This document shows positions 33,173 to 42,687 of a DNA stretch of 64,000 nt, piece after piece; position 1 is the first letter of the stretch; every line of letters begins with the position of its first letter. The notes under the pieces are model-generated. The model saw only the letters and a program-made list of their open reading frames with translations. It was not told the origin of the DNA and made no database searches. Source of the DNA: JALZCH01 sp036400075 (lineage in GTDB: Bacteria; Acidobacteriota; Blastocatellia; Pyrinomonadales; Pyrinomonadaceae); assembly GCA_036400075.1 (NCBI GenBank), contig DASWLV010000002.1:127910-191909 (forward strand), given 5' to 3'. A program made the position numbers and the translations under genes.

Positions 33173-33754
33173 ATGTCCAGCCAAAAAACTTCCGCTTATC
33201 ATTTCTTCTCGATGTTGCTTGCAATTATTTTTCTATGTTTTTGTGCAGGCATAAAAGCTGTGGCTCAGGATGAGCCTGTTAAGCTTATCAATGAGCTTCC
33301 GAAACATCTTCCGCTTAAAATAGAAATAGAAAACGCCGACAAAGAAGATTTGTTGCGCGAGCTAAGGTTAAAAGTAACCAACGAAAGCAATAAACCGATT
33401 TATTACCTTGATTTTTTCCTTGAAGTGGCTGACGTAGAAAAAACCAGCGGATTAAACTTTATTGAATACTTTTGGTTTGGGGATCGGGAGTTTAGGCGGG
33501 GCAAATTTGCAAGTGAAAAAGATATTCCGCTTAAAAAAGGCGAAAGCGCAATTCTAAAAGTCCCTGAAGATCGTGTCAAAGGGTTTAACAGAATGTTAGA
33601 AAGATATAGTTTTACAAAGCCAAGAAGATTTATTTTACAATTCAGTCACCTTAGCTATGGCGACGGAACAGGTTATCACATGCTTAACGCGGTACCCTAT
33701 CCTGAAAAAGACTCCGAAAATAAACCTCGAAAACCTGATAACGAAAAGCATTAA
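33173..33754 (+). CDS. Secreted paralogue 1 of a three-gene tandem family
   Basis: A 193-residue exported protein; signal peptide 1-32 ending around AVAQ. The mature part (35-175) is a predicted beta-rich domain: LPLKIEIENADKEDLLRE, LKVTNESNKPIYYLDFFLE, DVEKTSGLNF, PLKKGESAILKVPEDRVKGF, SYGDGTGYH. The signal-peptide start MSSQKTSA is identical to paralogue 2. Its last residues DSENKPRKPDNEKH match the linker of paralogue 3 almost base for base, so this copy looks like the N-terminal module of a longer gene cut short. No known family recognised. Confidence 0.75.
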   Translation: MSSQKTSAYHFFSMLLAIIFLCFCAGIKAVAQDEPVKLINELPKHLPLKIEIENADKEDLLRELRLKVTNESNKPIYYLDFFLEVADVEKTSGLNFIEYFWFGDREFRRGKFASEKDIPLKKGESAILKVPEDRVKGFNRMLERYSFTKPRRFILQFSHLSYGDGTGYHMLNAVPYPEKDSENKPRKPDNEKH

Positions 33755-33876
33755 ATTGAAAATCTTGTGTTTATCTTAAAAGAGCAGTAATGCCACATTC
33801 GTCAGCTATAACAAATCGGCAATTATTTTGAGTAATAAGCTAATAATTCCATTCACCGCTTAGAAAGGAAAATCAA

Positions 33877-34413
33877 ATGTCCAGCCAAAAAACTTCCGCT
33901 AAATCTCGATTCTTAATTCTGTTTTCCCTATTAAGTTTGTGCATTACGGCTAAAGTAATCGCACAAGACGAAACTGCAAAACTAATTAACAAAATTCCCA
34001 AACATCTGCCGCTTAAGATTGAAATACAAAACGCGGACAAGGAAGATCTGATGCGTGAGCTAACGCTGAAAGTAACCAATGAAAGCGATAAACCTATCTA
34101 TTATATAGACTTTTTTCTTGAAGTGGCTGACGTAGAAAAAACCAGCGGATTAAACTTTGCCGAACATTTTTGGTTTGGGGACCGAGAGTTTAAATGGGAC
34201 AAAATTGCAAGTGGAGAAGACGCTTTTATTAAGAAAGGGGAAACTGTAACTCTCAAAGTTTCTGAAGATCGTATCAAAGGATTTACCAGGATGTTGGAAA
34301 GATACAGTTTCACTAAGCCAAGGAAATTTATTTTATGGTTTAGTTATCTTAGCTTTGGTGATGGAACGGGCTATCATACACTTGGCGCTGTACCATACCC
34401 CGAAAAAAACTGA
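33877..34413 (+). CDS. Secreted paralogue 2 of a three-gene tandem family
   Basis: A 178-residue exported protein; signal peptide 1-28 (..TAKVIAQ). Same beta-rich domain as 33173-33754; the stretch EVADVEKTSGLNF and the DNA around it are nearly identical in the two, indicating recent duplication. It ends right after the domain (AVPYPEKN). The closest distinct difference is GETVTLKVSEDRIKGF. RBS AAAGGAAA lies upstream. Function unknown. Confidence 0.75.
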   Translation: MSSQKTSAKSRFLILFSLLSLCITAKVIAQDETAKLINKIPKHLPLKIEIQNADKEDLMRELTLKVTNESDKPIYYIDFFLEVADVEKTSGLNFAEHFWFGDREFKWDKIASGEDAFIKKGETVTLKVSEDRIKGFTRMLERYSFTKPRKFILWFSYLSFGDGTGYHTLGAVPYPEKN

Positions 34414-34423
34414 AAAAAAATAG

Positions 34424-34453
34424 TTGATATTTGTATTATTAAGATGATAATAT
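34424..34453 (+). promoter_or_regulatory. Candidate promoter of paralogue 3
   Basis: TTGATA (34424-34429), 18-base spacer, TAATAT (34448-34453), 43 bases before the ATG at 34496, with GGGAGAGAG as Shine-Dalgarno. Confidence 0.5.
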
Positions 34454-34495
34454 CACTCCGCTTTTCAATTTAAATGTCTTTTGTGGGAGAGAGAT

Positions 34496-36490
34496 ATGAA
34501 AACATTTTGTCACCGTCGTTTTCCACGTTTTTATTGGCTTAGTTTCCCCGCCTTTTCTGTTTTTCTTATCTTTTTACAGGTCGCTTATATATTAGGGCAA
34601 AATAATGATGAAGCTCCTAATCTTATCAATAAAATCCCTAAGCATCTGCCCATTAAAATAGAAATAGAAAATGCCGACAAAGAAGATTTGTTACGCGAGC
34701 TAAGAGTAAAAGTAACCAATGAAGGCGACAAGCCTATTTATTACCTCCGTTTCTTTCTTGAGGTTACTGACGTAGAAAAAACCGGAGGATTAAATTTTGT
34801 CGAAAATTTATGGTTTGGAAGGCGAGAACTTAGTAATTGGGATGAACTTGCAACCGAAAAAGACGTTCCGCTAAAAAAAGGCGAAAGTACAATTCTAAAA
34901 GTCCCCGGAGACCGTGTTAAGGGTTTCGACAGAATGTTAGAAAGGTATAATTTTACAAAACCAAGAAAATTTGATTTAGTGTTTGGCGACCTCAACTATG
35001 GAGATGGAACAGGTTATCACACGACAGGCGCACTTCCTTATCCCGAAAAAGACTCCGAAAATAAACCTCGAAAACCTAATAACGAAAAACAGAACAACTT
35101 TTTATCCGGTTATTCAAACTTTCCGCGAGGACAACCTTCTTGCGGAGAAAAACTTGACTTTTGGTGGCTCCTTCATAACGCATATCTAAAAACATATCCT
35201 TCCAATTACTTTCAATCTCTTGTTCAAAACACTTTTACTTCTAATTTTGCTCCGGGATGTTGTCAGGGAGATTGCAGAAAACTAAAACTTTATGATACAG
35301 GCGGTTGTCCTGTTCCAGATCCAAATCAGTATATTAAGGCTTGGATAGAGGCTTGGTATTGTACCGACCGTGGATTTTTTTGTTCAACTCCGAATTATAA
35401 GCCAATACATTGTAATAATGGTGGTTGGGTTTGGACTGCGGAACTTATTCCTTGCGGATCTAAAGTGGACTACGAATGTACTCCAAGCGGACACGAAGAA
35501 GGCGCGCCGGGCTTTGAGTATGAATGTTCCGACGGTTTGGATAACGATTGCGATAAAAAGCCGAACTGCCGCGATGATTCGTGCAAACAAACACAGTATT
35601 GTGACGACGAGTGCGACAAAGATGATGATGAATATATTGCGGCGAGCTGCGGCGGCAATGACTGCGATGATGAAACTGATTTCATCCCACTAAGAGACCC
35701 TGAGACAGGTCAACTACGACCCGAAGAACCCGGGCGTATTTGCCAGAATACACGTGATGATGATTGCGATGGTTTAACGGATGATGAAGACCCCGATTGC
35801 AGTGCGCCGCCAAGCCCGACACCGACGCCTTCGCCAACGCCCTGCGACGGTCCTCCCGGAGTGTGCGATGGCGGCGGTCTTCGCTGGGATAAGTGCCAGG
35901 AATGCTGCGTGCTTGTAGAAGGCGGACCATGCGTAGGCTCTTCCCCGATTGTCATAGACATTGCGGGTAATGGCTTTAATCTGACCGATGTCGCAAGCGG
36001 AGTTCGTTTTGACATCATAGGTAACGGCGGGGAAAAACAAATCGCCTGGACTCGTGCTGATTCCGACGATGTTTGGCTGGCGCTCGACCGCAACGGAAAC
36101 GGTTTGATTGACGACGGCAAAGAATTGTTCGGCAACTACACGCCGCAGCCTGCTCCGCCCGCAGGCGAGAAGAAGAACGGTTTTCTCGCTTTGGCTGAAT
36201 ACGACAAACCTTTCAGCGGCGGTAATTCGGATGGTGTGATTGACAATCGGGACGCGATTTTCAGCAATTTGCGTTTGTGGCAAGATACAAATCACAACGG
36301 CATCAGTGAAGCAAGCGAGCTGCACAGCTTGCCGGATTTGGGAATAGCTAAATTGGAATTGCGTTATCGTGAATCTAAACGCACGGACGAGTTCGGTAAT
36401 CAATTCAGGTATCGAGCAAAAGTTTGGGATGCGCGCGGCGCGCAAGCCGGACGCTGGGCGTGGGATGTGTTTCTTGTCACACGACATTAA
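34496..36490 (+). CDS. Secreted paralogue 3: shared domain fused to Cys/Asp-rich MopE-like and EF-hand-like regions
   Basis: A 664-residue exported protein. Signal peptide about 1-36; residues 40-190 are the family domain shared with the two upstream genes. About 205-330 are a Cys-rich segment (CCQGDC, DRGFFCS). Then come MopE-type metal-binding repeats (ECSDGLDNDCDKKPNCRDDSC, GGNDCDDE, TRDDDCDGLTDDEDPDC), a Pro/Thr linker (PSPTPTPSPTP), a short Cys cluster and a C-terminal calcium-type module (PIVIDIAGNGFNLTD, LALDRNGNGLIDDGKELFGN, GVIDNRDAIFSNLRLWQDTNHNGISEASEL, RAGRWAWDVFLV-like end). Cell-surface or matrix protein binding calcium; the exact role unknown. ATG 34496 chosen because of the RBS; an in-frame TTG at 34481 is unlikely. 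Confidence 0.75.
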   Translation: MKTFCHRRFPRFYWLSFPAFSVFLIFLQVAYILGQNNDEAPNLINKIPKHLPIKIEIENADKEDLLRELRVKVTNEGDKPIYYLRFFLEVTDVEKTGGLNFVENLWFGRRELSNWDELATEKDVPLKKGESTILKVPGDRVKGFDRMLERYNFTKPRKFDLVFGDLNYGDGTGYHTTGALPYPEKDSENKPRKPNNEKQNNFLSGYSNFPRGQPSCGEKLDFWWLLHNAYLKTYPSNYFQSLVQNTFTSNFAPGCCQGDCRKLKLYDTGGCPVPDPNQYIKAWIEAWYCTDRGFFCSTPNYKPIHCNNGGWVWTAELIPCGSKVDYECTPSGHEEGAPGFEYECSDGLDNDCDKKPNCRDDSCKQTQYCDDECDKDDDEYIAASCGGNDCDDETDFIPLRDPETGQLRPEEPGRICQNTRDDDCDGLTDDEDPDCSAPPSPTPTPSPTPCDGPPGVCDGGGLRWDKCQECCVLVEGGPCVGSSPIVIDIAGNGFNLTDVASGVRFDIIGNGGEKQIAWTRADSDDVWLALDRNGNGLIDDGKELFGNYTPQPAPPAGEKKNGFLALAEYDKPFSGGNSDGVIDNRDAIFSNLRLWQDTNHNGISEASELHSLPDLGIAKLELRYRESKRTDEFGNQFRYRAKVWDARGAQAGRWAWDVFLVTRH

Positions 36491-36512
36491 GCCTTTTTCC
36501 GAAACTAAAATT

Positions 36513-36545
36513 TTAAGCCGCCTTTAGTCGGGCGGCTTATTTTAT
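36513..36545 (+). terminator. Rho-independent terminator
   Basis: AAGCCGCC (36515-36522) and GGCGGCTT (36531-36538) form a hairpin followed by ATTTTAT, 23 bases after paralogue 3. Confidence 0.8.
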
Positions 36546-36707
36546 CTGCTATAACTTAAATTCTAAGTAATGCATTTTAAAAAACCGGCATTAGAAAATT
36601 ACTTATTTTTCTTTCCGACGGAGGCTTGTTTCAAGAACAACAAAAGAGCCGCCTTGTTTTACCGCAGAATTTGTTGCGAAAACAATGCGGAAAACGCTTT
36701 TTTTGAA

Positions 36708-36737
36708 TTGAACAAGCGGCGTCCGGTGTGCTAATAT
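36708..36737 (+). promoter_or_regulatory. Candidate promoter of the second M36 protease gene
   Basis: TTGAAC (36708-36713), 18-base spacer, TAATAT (36732-36737); leader of about 250 bases to the ATG. Confidence 0.5.
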
Positions 36738-36990
36738 TTTTATCACTTGCCTAACCTGACCAAAATGACAAATTGGAAACTTAAGGCTGTTCTCAGTATT
36801 GTCATTTTAGATGCCGGAAATTATTCGGCAGCGTTCATTTTCGTTTGAACCAGCATCTGACTTACGCGGCAAGTAACTTTTTAGAACCGTTCGGTTCAAA
36901 ATCATCAATAAAAGCGCATTGTTTTAACTTTATAAAAAACCGCGCTGCAAAATAATTCCCAAGTGAATAAGTTGTGAGGTAACAGCAATA

Positions 36991-39900
36991 ATGAAGACAG
37001 GCTTACGAGAAGAGCGCAAAGGACTTCTGCTTTCGTTTTTAACGCTCGGATTGATCGGCGCGCTCGCCGTGCTTCCGTCGCAGTTTCGTTCAACGGCGAA
37101 CGAAGATACTCAAGAACCCGGCGGACATACCAAAATCGAAAATTACGATATTCGCAAGGATAAATCGGCTGCCGCCCTCAACGCGCGCGCCGAATTTCGC
37201 GCCGCGTCCGGCAAGCCCGAAATGGCGGCGGCAGAGGACCGGGAAAAGATTGCCGCGAACGAAAAAGCTTTGCTCGAACGCTTTCCGACGTTGGAAATCA
37301 AATACAACGAAGAGCTTAATAATGCCGAACTGATAGCTCCAAGAGTCGGTTTAAGGCGCGCTGCGAAGTTGACCGCTCCTTCGACCGCCAAACGCCCGGA
37401 CAATCTGCGCTCGTTCGCCAAGGCAAATAACGATTTGCTGGCTGTGACCGATTCGCAGGTTGACAATTTAAAAGTCGCGGCGGATTACACAAACCCGAAC
37501 GGCGAGCTTTCATTCGTTCATCTTGAGCAGGAAATAAACGGCATTCCGGTTTTCCAGGGCGAGCTGAAAGCCGGTTTTACCAAACGCGGCGAAATCGTCC
37601 GCGTCATTAATAATCTCGCTCCCGGCTTGGAATATAATTCAGTTTCCTCCGATTTCGGTTCGCCGGAAGAGGCTGTTCGCGCGGCTTTTAAACAAGTTTC
37701 GCGACCTATGAAAGACGAAGAAGCGACCAGAAACGCGGCGGCTTCGACCGAAATGAAAGCTGTTTTCGGAACGGGCGATTGGGCGACGACTGCGGAGAAG
37801 ATGTATTTTCCGACCGAAGCGGGCGTAGCGCGACCCGCGTGGAGAGTTTCGATTTGGGAATCAGCCGCGGCTTATTACGTGATTGTTGACGCCGAAACCG
37901 GCACGATGCTATGGCGCAAAAATCTGACTAACCACCAAACGCAACCGGTGACTTATAACGTTTATGCCAATACAACCAGCTTATTGAAATCCTTAGACAG
38001 CCCCGCGCCGCTATCGCCCGGACCTACTAATCCGGAAATTGGAAATCAGGGCTTTGCGGCAACGCGCACGAACGTGACGCTAATTGGAAACGAAGCGCCT
38101 TACACCTTCAACCAAAGAGGCTGGATTACCGATAATACAAACGCAACGGAGGGAAATAATGTGCGAGCCGGTCTCGACCGTTCCGAACCGGACGGCATTG
38201 ATGACGTAATAACAGGGTCGCCGAATCGCATATTTGAATCGCCGACGTGGAATCCGCCGCCGGGAACGCCGGGAACTGAGAGTGATGATCCGGTATCGCA
38301 GCAGGCTCAGCGCGGAGCCGTGATTCAGATGTTCTACGTCGTCAATCGCTTTCACGACGAAACATATCGTTTAGGGTTTACCGAAGCGGCTCGCAATTTC
38401 CAACAACAAAACTTTACCGGGCAAGGTGTACCGGGCGACCGAATTTTAGCTGAAGGTCAGGATTCCGATCCCAATAATCCCAGTTTTAACAATGCTAACT
38501 TTACAACGGAAGCGGATGGCGGTCGGGGTAAAATGCAAATGTACCTCTGGAATGGACCTAACCCGGATCGCGATGGAACAGCCGATGCGGAAATTATGGT
38601 TCACGAACTGACACACGGATTATCCAATCGTTTGCATAGCAACGCTAGCGGTTTGAATACCAGTATGGGACGGGCAATGGGCGAAGGCTGGTCTGATTTT
38701 TACGCCCTCTCGATGCTTTCCGAGACATCTGACCCAATTAACGGCATTTATTCTTTAGCCAGCTACTCAACATTCTTAAGAGTTACCGGCTTTGGCGGAA
38801 ATTATTATTACGGAATTCGGCGTTTCCCGAAAGCCGTAATGGCTTTTACCGGCGGACCGAACAATCGTCCGCATAATGGTCTTACGTTTAATCATCTAAA
38901 CTCCAATTGTAATGAGGTCATTGATTCAATCAGTGCTTACAGGCACGGACAGTTGGCAAACAACCAGATATGCGACGACATTCACAATGCGGGCGAAATT
39001 TGGAGCAGCGCACTCTGGGAGGTTCGCGCTAAATTCATTCAACAATACGGTCACGGCATAGGAACACGGCTCGTTTTACAGTATGTCACTGATGGAATGA
39101 AGCTGGATCCGGCTAGTCCGACAATGTTGGACGCGCGCAACTCAATTATCGCCGCTGCCGCAAACGGTCCGAATCCCGATCTTGATGTCGCTTTGGTTTG
39201 GCAGGGCTTTGCCATTCGCGGAATGGGATATTCGGCGAGCATTCAAAATGCCGGTATCGGAGCGCTGGTTACCGAAGCGTTTGATTTGCCGAACGTTTCC
39301 GTGACAAACAATTTTTCGTTTACGGACGCTGCGCCGGGCGGTGACGGCGACGGATTCGCCGAACCCGGCGAAACGCTCGTTTTGACGGTTCCGGTTACTA
39401 ATCCAACCGGCAGCACAATAACCGCCGTCACGGTCAGCGCCAATGGCGGCGCCAGCGTCAATTACGGCGATATTGCTAACGGCGCGACAGTAACGCGCAC
39501 AATGAATTACCTCATTCCCGGCACTATGGCTTGCGGCAGCAATTTGGTCTTAAATTTTAATATTAATGGCAGTGCAGGCACCAATGTCGTGACTCGCACT
39601 TTGAGAATCGGCGCACCGGTTTTCGGCTTTCAGCAAAACTTTGACGCGGTAACGGCTCCAAATCTTCCGGCAGGCTGGACGCAAACTGCCATCGGTTCAA
39701 ACACCGGCTGGAAAACCGCCACCGCGTCACCGGATTCGGCTCCGAATTCTGCTTTCACACCGGACCCGGCAGCAGCGGGCGGTGCTGATTTGGTTTCACC
39801 CGTGTTTACGTTAAACTCGTCCGACGCTATTTTGAATTTCCGCCATAAATACGACACGGAAAAGGACTGGGACGGGGGCTTGCTCGAAATCAGCATTAGC

Positions 39901-41007
39901 GGCGGTCCGTTTAAGGACATTACGCAAGCCGGCGGAATGTTTCTCAGCGGAGGTTATAACGGTTCCGTTAACAGTGCCGCGTACGGCACCCCGCTTGCGG
40001 GAAGAAATATTTGGACTGGAAACTCAAACGGCTATATCACCACTTCAATTCAGCTTCCCGCGTCAGCGAGCGGCGTCGCCGTTCAACTGAAATGGAGAAT
40101 GGGACACGATAACAGTAATCCGGGAGCTTCATACACGGGCTGGAACATTGACAGCATTGGGGTCATTAACAGCTATAGTTGTAATGAGCCGCCGCCGGTC
40201 GCCTTTACTACGCGCGGCGATTTTGACGGCGACACTAAAACCGACCGCGTGGTTTTCCGCAGCGGCGCGTGGTATCAGCTTCGTAGTCAAAACAGCCAAT
40301 CTTTCACTGTAAACTGGGGCATTCCGAGCGACATTCCGGTTTCGGGCGATTTCGACGGCGACCGCAAAGCCGATCCCGCCGTTTTCCGCAGCGGTGCGTG
40401 GTACGTTATGCAAAGCTCGAACAACACGATGTATGCGGCAAATTGGGGCGCGCCGGGCGACATTCCGGTTCCGGCTGATTACACCGGAGACGGCAAAGAC
40501 GACTTTGCGATTTTCCGCAACGGTTTGTGGGCTGTTTACCCGACGGGCGGCGGAGCGCCGATTTACCAAAGCTGGGGAATCCCGGGAGACAGACCTGTTG
40601 CCGGTAAATATGACAACGACGCGAAAACCGATCTTGCCGTTTTCCGCGCCGGAAACTGGTATATCCTGACTTCTTCCAACAATACGTTTCTATCCGCTAA
40701 CTGGGGCGTTTCCTCCGACACGCTCGTGCCGGGCGATTATACCGGCGACGGAATTGACGAAACCGCCGTTTTCCGCAACGGAACATGGTATATTCGCACT
40801 CTCACGGGAGAAATCTCGTCCATCCCCTGGGGACAAGCAGGCGATATTCCGGTTCCCGGCGATTACGACGGCGACCGCAGATTGGACGCCGCCGTTTTCC
40901 GACCGAGCGCGGGAGCGTGGTACGTTCTCGCCACGACTTCCGGCTTTAGCGGAACCGGCTGGGGACAAGCGGGCGACACGCCGATACCTGCAAACTACAC
41001 GAAGTAA
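36991..41007 (+). CDS. Secreted M36 metalloprotease with C-terminal VCBS/FG-GAP-like repeats
   Basis: A 1338-residue secreted protein. Signal helix at about 10-33. FTP/PepSY propeptide (about 100-310: LEQEINGIPVFQGELKAGFTKRGE; WRVSIWESAAAYYVIVDAETGTMLWRK). Catalytic M36 region with HELTH at 538-542 and GRAMGEGWSDFYA about 30 residues later. A CARDB-like and a jelly-roll domain follow (780-1065). Residues 1072-1338 hold about six repeats of the type GDFDGDxKxDxxVFRxGxWY....NWGxxGDIPV, the Asp-rich loops of which match calcium-binding FG-GAP/VCBS repeats. Probable secreted protease attached through the repeats. Confidence 0.92.
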   Translation: MKTGLREERKGLLLSFLTLGLIGALAVLPSQFRSTANEDTQEPGGHTKIENYDIRKDKSAAALNARAEFRAASGKPEMAAAEDREKIAANEKALLERFPTLEIKYNEELNNAELIAPRVGLRRAAKLTAPSTAKRPDNLRSFAKANNDLLAVTDSQVDNLKVAADYTNPNGELSFVHLEQEINGIPVFQGELKAGFTKRGEIVRVINNLAPGLEYNSVSSDFGSPEEAVRAAFKQVSRPMKDEEATRNAAASTEMKAVFGTGDWATTAEKMYFPTEAGVARPAWRVSIWESAAAYYVIVDAETGTMLWRKNLTNHQTQPVTYNVYANTTSLLKSLDSPAPLSPGPTNPEIGNQGFAATRTNVTLIGNEAPYTFNQRGWITDNTNATEGNNVRAGLDRSEPDGIDDVITGSPNRIFESPTWNPPPGTPGTESDDPVSQQAQRGAVIQMFYVVNRFHDETYRLGFTEAARNFQQQNFTGQGVPGDRILAEGQDSDPNNPSFNNANFTTEADGGRGKMQMYLWNGPNPDRDGTADAEIMVHELTHGLSNRLHSNASGLNTSMGRAMGEGWSDFYALSMLSETSDPINGIYSLASYSTFLRVTGFGGNYYYGIRRFPKAVMAFTGGPNNRPHNGLTFNHLNSNCNEVIDSISAYRHGQLANNQICDDIHNAGEIWSSALWEVRAKFIQQYGHGIGTRLVLQYVTDGMKLDPASPTMLDARNSIIAAAANGPNPDLDVALVWQGFAIRGMGYSASIQNAGIGALVTEAFDLPNVSVTNNFSFTDAAPGGDGDGFAEPGETLVLTVPVTNPTGSTITAVTVSANGGASVNYGDIANGATVTRTMNYLIPGTMACGSNLVLNFNINGSAGTNVVTRTLRIGAPVFGFQQNFDAVTAPNLPAGWTQTAIGSNTGWKTATASPDSAPNSAFTPDPAAAGGADLVSPVFTLNSSDAILNFRHKYDTEKDWDGGLLEISISGGPFKDITQAGGMFLSGGYNGSVNSAAYGTPLAGRNIWTGNSNGYITTSIQLPASASGVAVQLKWRMGHDNSNPGASYTGWNIDSIGVINSYSCNEPPPVAFTTRGDFDGDTKTDRVVFRSGAWYQLRSQNSQSFTVNWGIPSDIPVSGDFDGDRKADPAVFRSGAWYVMQSSNNTMYAANWGAPGDIPVPADYTGDGKDDFAIFRNGLWAVYPTGGGAPIYQSWGIPGDRPVAGKYDNDAKTDLAVFRAGNWYILTSSNNTFLSANWGVSSDTLVPGDYTGDGIDETAVFRNGTWYIRTLTGEISSIPWGQAGDIPVPGDYDGDRRLDAAVFRPSAGAWYVLATTSGFSGTGWGQAGDTPIPANYTK

Positions 41008-41023
41008 AAGGCAGAAGAAAATG

Positions 41024-41060
41024 AAAAGGCTGGAGAATTAATTAATTCTCCAGCCTTTTT
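41024..41060. terminator. Palindromic terminator
   Basis: AAAAGGCTGGAGAATTAA pairs perfectly with TTAATTCTCCAGCCTTTT, with T-runs beyond. It lies between two convergent genes and is probably used in both directions. Confidence 0.88.
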
Positions 41061-41084
41061 CTTTTTGAGATTTAATACCCGGTT

Positions 41085-41891
41085 TTATTGTTTACGACTC
41101 GGCGATTTATCAAAAGATTTGCGAAAATCCTCGCCTTCGATGTGAAGAGTTTGACACATTTCGTAGAGGCGCGAGCGAAGGCGAGCGCCGATTCGGTCTT
41201 CGAGCGTTTCTTCGGTGTCGCGTCGGCGATTGTCTAAATAATTGGTCGTGAAAATCGTCAGTTTTTTGTCGTTGTAGCGCGTGTTGATGATAAACATCAT
41301 CGTGTCGCGCACCCAATCGGTCGGTTTCGACGCTCCAAGCTCGTCCAGGACTAAAACTTCAGTATCGAAAATCGGCTGAAGAACGCTCAATTCGGATGTT
41401 TTTGAAACGGAATTATACGAATTTTGAATTTCTTTGAGCAGCGAGCCGAACTCGTAAAACAAACACGACACGCCTTTTTCGAGCATCAGCCGCAAAATCG
41501 AAACCGCGAGATGCGTTTTTCCGACGCCGACCGAGCCTGTAAAAAGCAAGCCGCGCTCGACTTTCGGATATGACAGCGCCAGATCGAAAGCGAGCTGATA
41601 AGCTCTGCCCTGCGACATATTTTTTCTTTGGTAACCGTCGAAACTGCAATTCAGATAACGCCGCGGAATCCGCGCGGCTTCGAGCAGTTTTTCGTAAGAT
41701 TTTAATTTTCGGCATTCGCAGGGGCGAGCGCCGCGCTGCGGCACGATTTCCATTCCCGTTCCGTGACAACGCTCGCAGGCTTCGACCTCCGCGTCGTAAT
41801 CTTCCGCAAACTTGGAGCGGTCAAACTCCGGCTCTGCTTCAGAACTCGACACAAGCGAAAGCTGATGAAATTTAAGTTGTTCCTTTGCCAT
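41085..41891 (-). CDS. DnaC/DnaI-like ATPase (helicase-loader type) with a zinc-binding N-terminus
   Basis: A 268-residue AAA+ ATPase. Cysteines 39, 42, 58 and 60 (CERCHGTGMEIV...RPCECRK) form a zinc-ribbon-like motif. Walker A is GSVGVGKTH and Walker B VLVLDELGA; the sensor region TIFTTNYLD follows. The organisation fits helicase loaders of the DnaC/DnaI type, and IstB is related. No transposase or phage gene adjoins it, which argues for a housekeeping replication role instead of an IS21 origin. Stop abuts the terminator at 41024. Confidence 0.8.
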   Translation of the reverse strand: MAKEQLKFHQLSLVSSSEAEPEFDRSKFAEDYDAEVEACERCHGTGMEIVPQRGARPCECRKLKSYEKLLEAARIPRRYLNCSFDGYQRKNMSQGRAYQLAFDLALSYPKVERGLLFTGSVGVGKTHLAVSILRLMLEKGVSCLFYEFGSLLKEIQNSYNSVSKTSELSVLQPIFDTEVLVLDELGASKPTDWVRDTMMFIINTRYNDKKLTIFTTNYLDNRRRDTEETLEDRIGARLRSRLYEMCQTLHIEGEDFRKSFDKSPSRKQ

Positions 41892-42232
41892 TTACGATAG
41901 AACTGCGAGAAACCCGTGCTCGTTAGAACTCTGATTCATCGGAAAAGCCGTCAGAAATTGACTCCGTGAATGAACTACCAAATCTGATGTCGGATTATAG
42001 CACCAGCCGCCAAAGTTTCAAGCAAAAAATTGCAAAATAAAATTCAGTAAAAATCGAGGCTAGACGCTAACCATTAACATTTCCGTAACACGCTTTCGGA
42101 ACAAAACCCTTGAACCTCAATTTTTCAATCGTTTACCAAGTTGAGAAACCGAAAATCTTTTTTCTCACTTGACCGGCTTTTGTCAAACAACAAAAATATG
42201 CGAAACTGCCAACTTTGATTATAAATGATTTT
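41892..42232. other. Divergent intergenic region, no confident signal
   Basis: A 341-base gap between divergent genes; it must hold both promoters. TTGAAC and TTGACC words occur at about 42110 and 42168, without a convincing -10 partner. No repeats noticed. Confidence 0.3.
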
Positions 42233-42685
42233 ATGAGCATTTGGCGCGGTTTATTAAATCGTCTCGGTTTTATTGACACGGCGGCGGGGCGCAATCCAAT
42301 TTATATTTTTTTGCTCGATGATGACCGTCGGCGTCATCGCTGGTTTCGCAAGCGTTTTGAACAGGACGAATTAGACATCGCCGAAACCGTTGAGGAAGCC
42401 AAGGAATATTTGCAAGCGAACAATTACGACGGAGTTTTTTTAGACCACGATTTGCTGCCCGAACATTACGACGGCGAAACCGACGACGAAATGACAGGCT
42501 ACGCCATCGCTCTCTGGCTCGCCCAAAATCCGAAAATCCAGCCCGCCGCAACTATTATCGTACACACGCGCAACGCCGACGCCGCCATCCGTATGGTCGA
42601 GAAATTACGAATTGCCGGGCGCAACGTCGAATACGTGCCGTTTCCGATGCTCGACGCCAGAATCAAAAATTACTGGAAAAGCTAA
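42233..42685 (+). CDS. Cyclic-phosphate-processing receiver-domain (cPRR-type) protein
   Basis: A 150-residue single-domain protein with a receiver-like fold. FLLDDDRRRHRWFRKRF and YDGVFLDHDLLPEHYDGETDDEMTGYAIALWL, followed by IIVHTRN.DAA.RMV..L, match the family called cyclic-phosphate processing receiver domain, predicted to act on cyclic phosphate ends of RNA or nucleotides instead of phosphorelay. No kinase or nucleic-acid ligase adjoins it. ATG 42233 preferred to an in-frame TTG at 42215. Confidence 0.75.
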   Translation: MSIWRGLLNRLGFIDTAAGRNPIYIFLLDDDRRRHRWFRKRFEQDELDIAETVEEAKEYLQANNYDGVFLDHDLLPEHYDGETDDEMTGYAIALWLAQNPKIQPAATIIVHTRNADAAIRMVEKLRIAGRNVEYVPFPMLDARIKNYWKS

Positions 42686-42687
42686 GA

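Larger units (their letters stand above)
36491..36990. other. Intergenic region between paralogue 3 and the second M36 gene
   Basis: A 500-base non-coding region with the terminator at 36513-36545 and the candidate promoter at 36708-36737. The rest is AT-rich, without repeats or open frames I would support. A GAGGT Shine-Dalgarno (about 36976-36980) precedes the protease ATG. Confidence 0.5.

Noticed and set aside
35774..36487. 237-codon antisense frame within paralogue 3
   Set aside because: Shadow frame; the plus-strand protein has clear modules.
41085..41891. IstB of an IS21 element
   Set aside because: No IstA or terminal repeats next to it; zinc-binding N-terminus and isolation favour a DnaC/DnaI-like loader.
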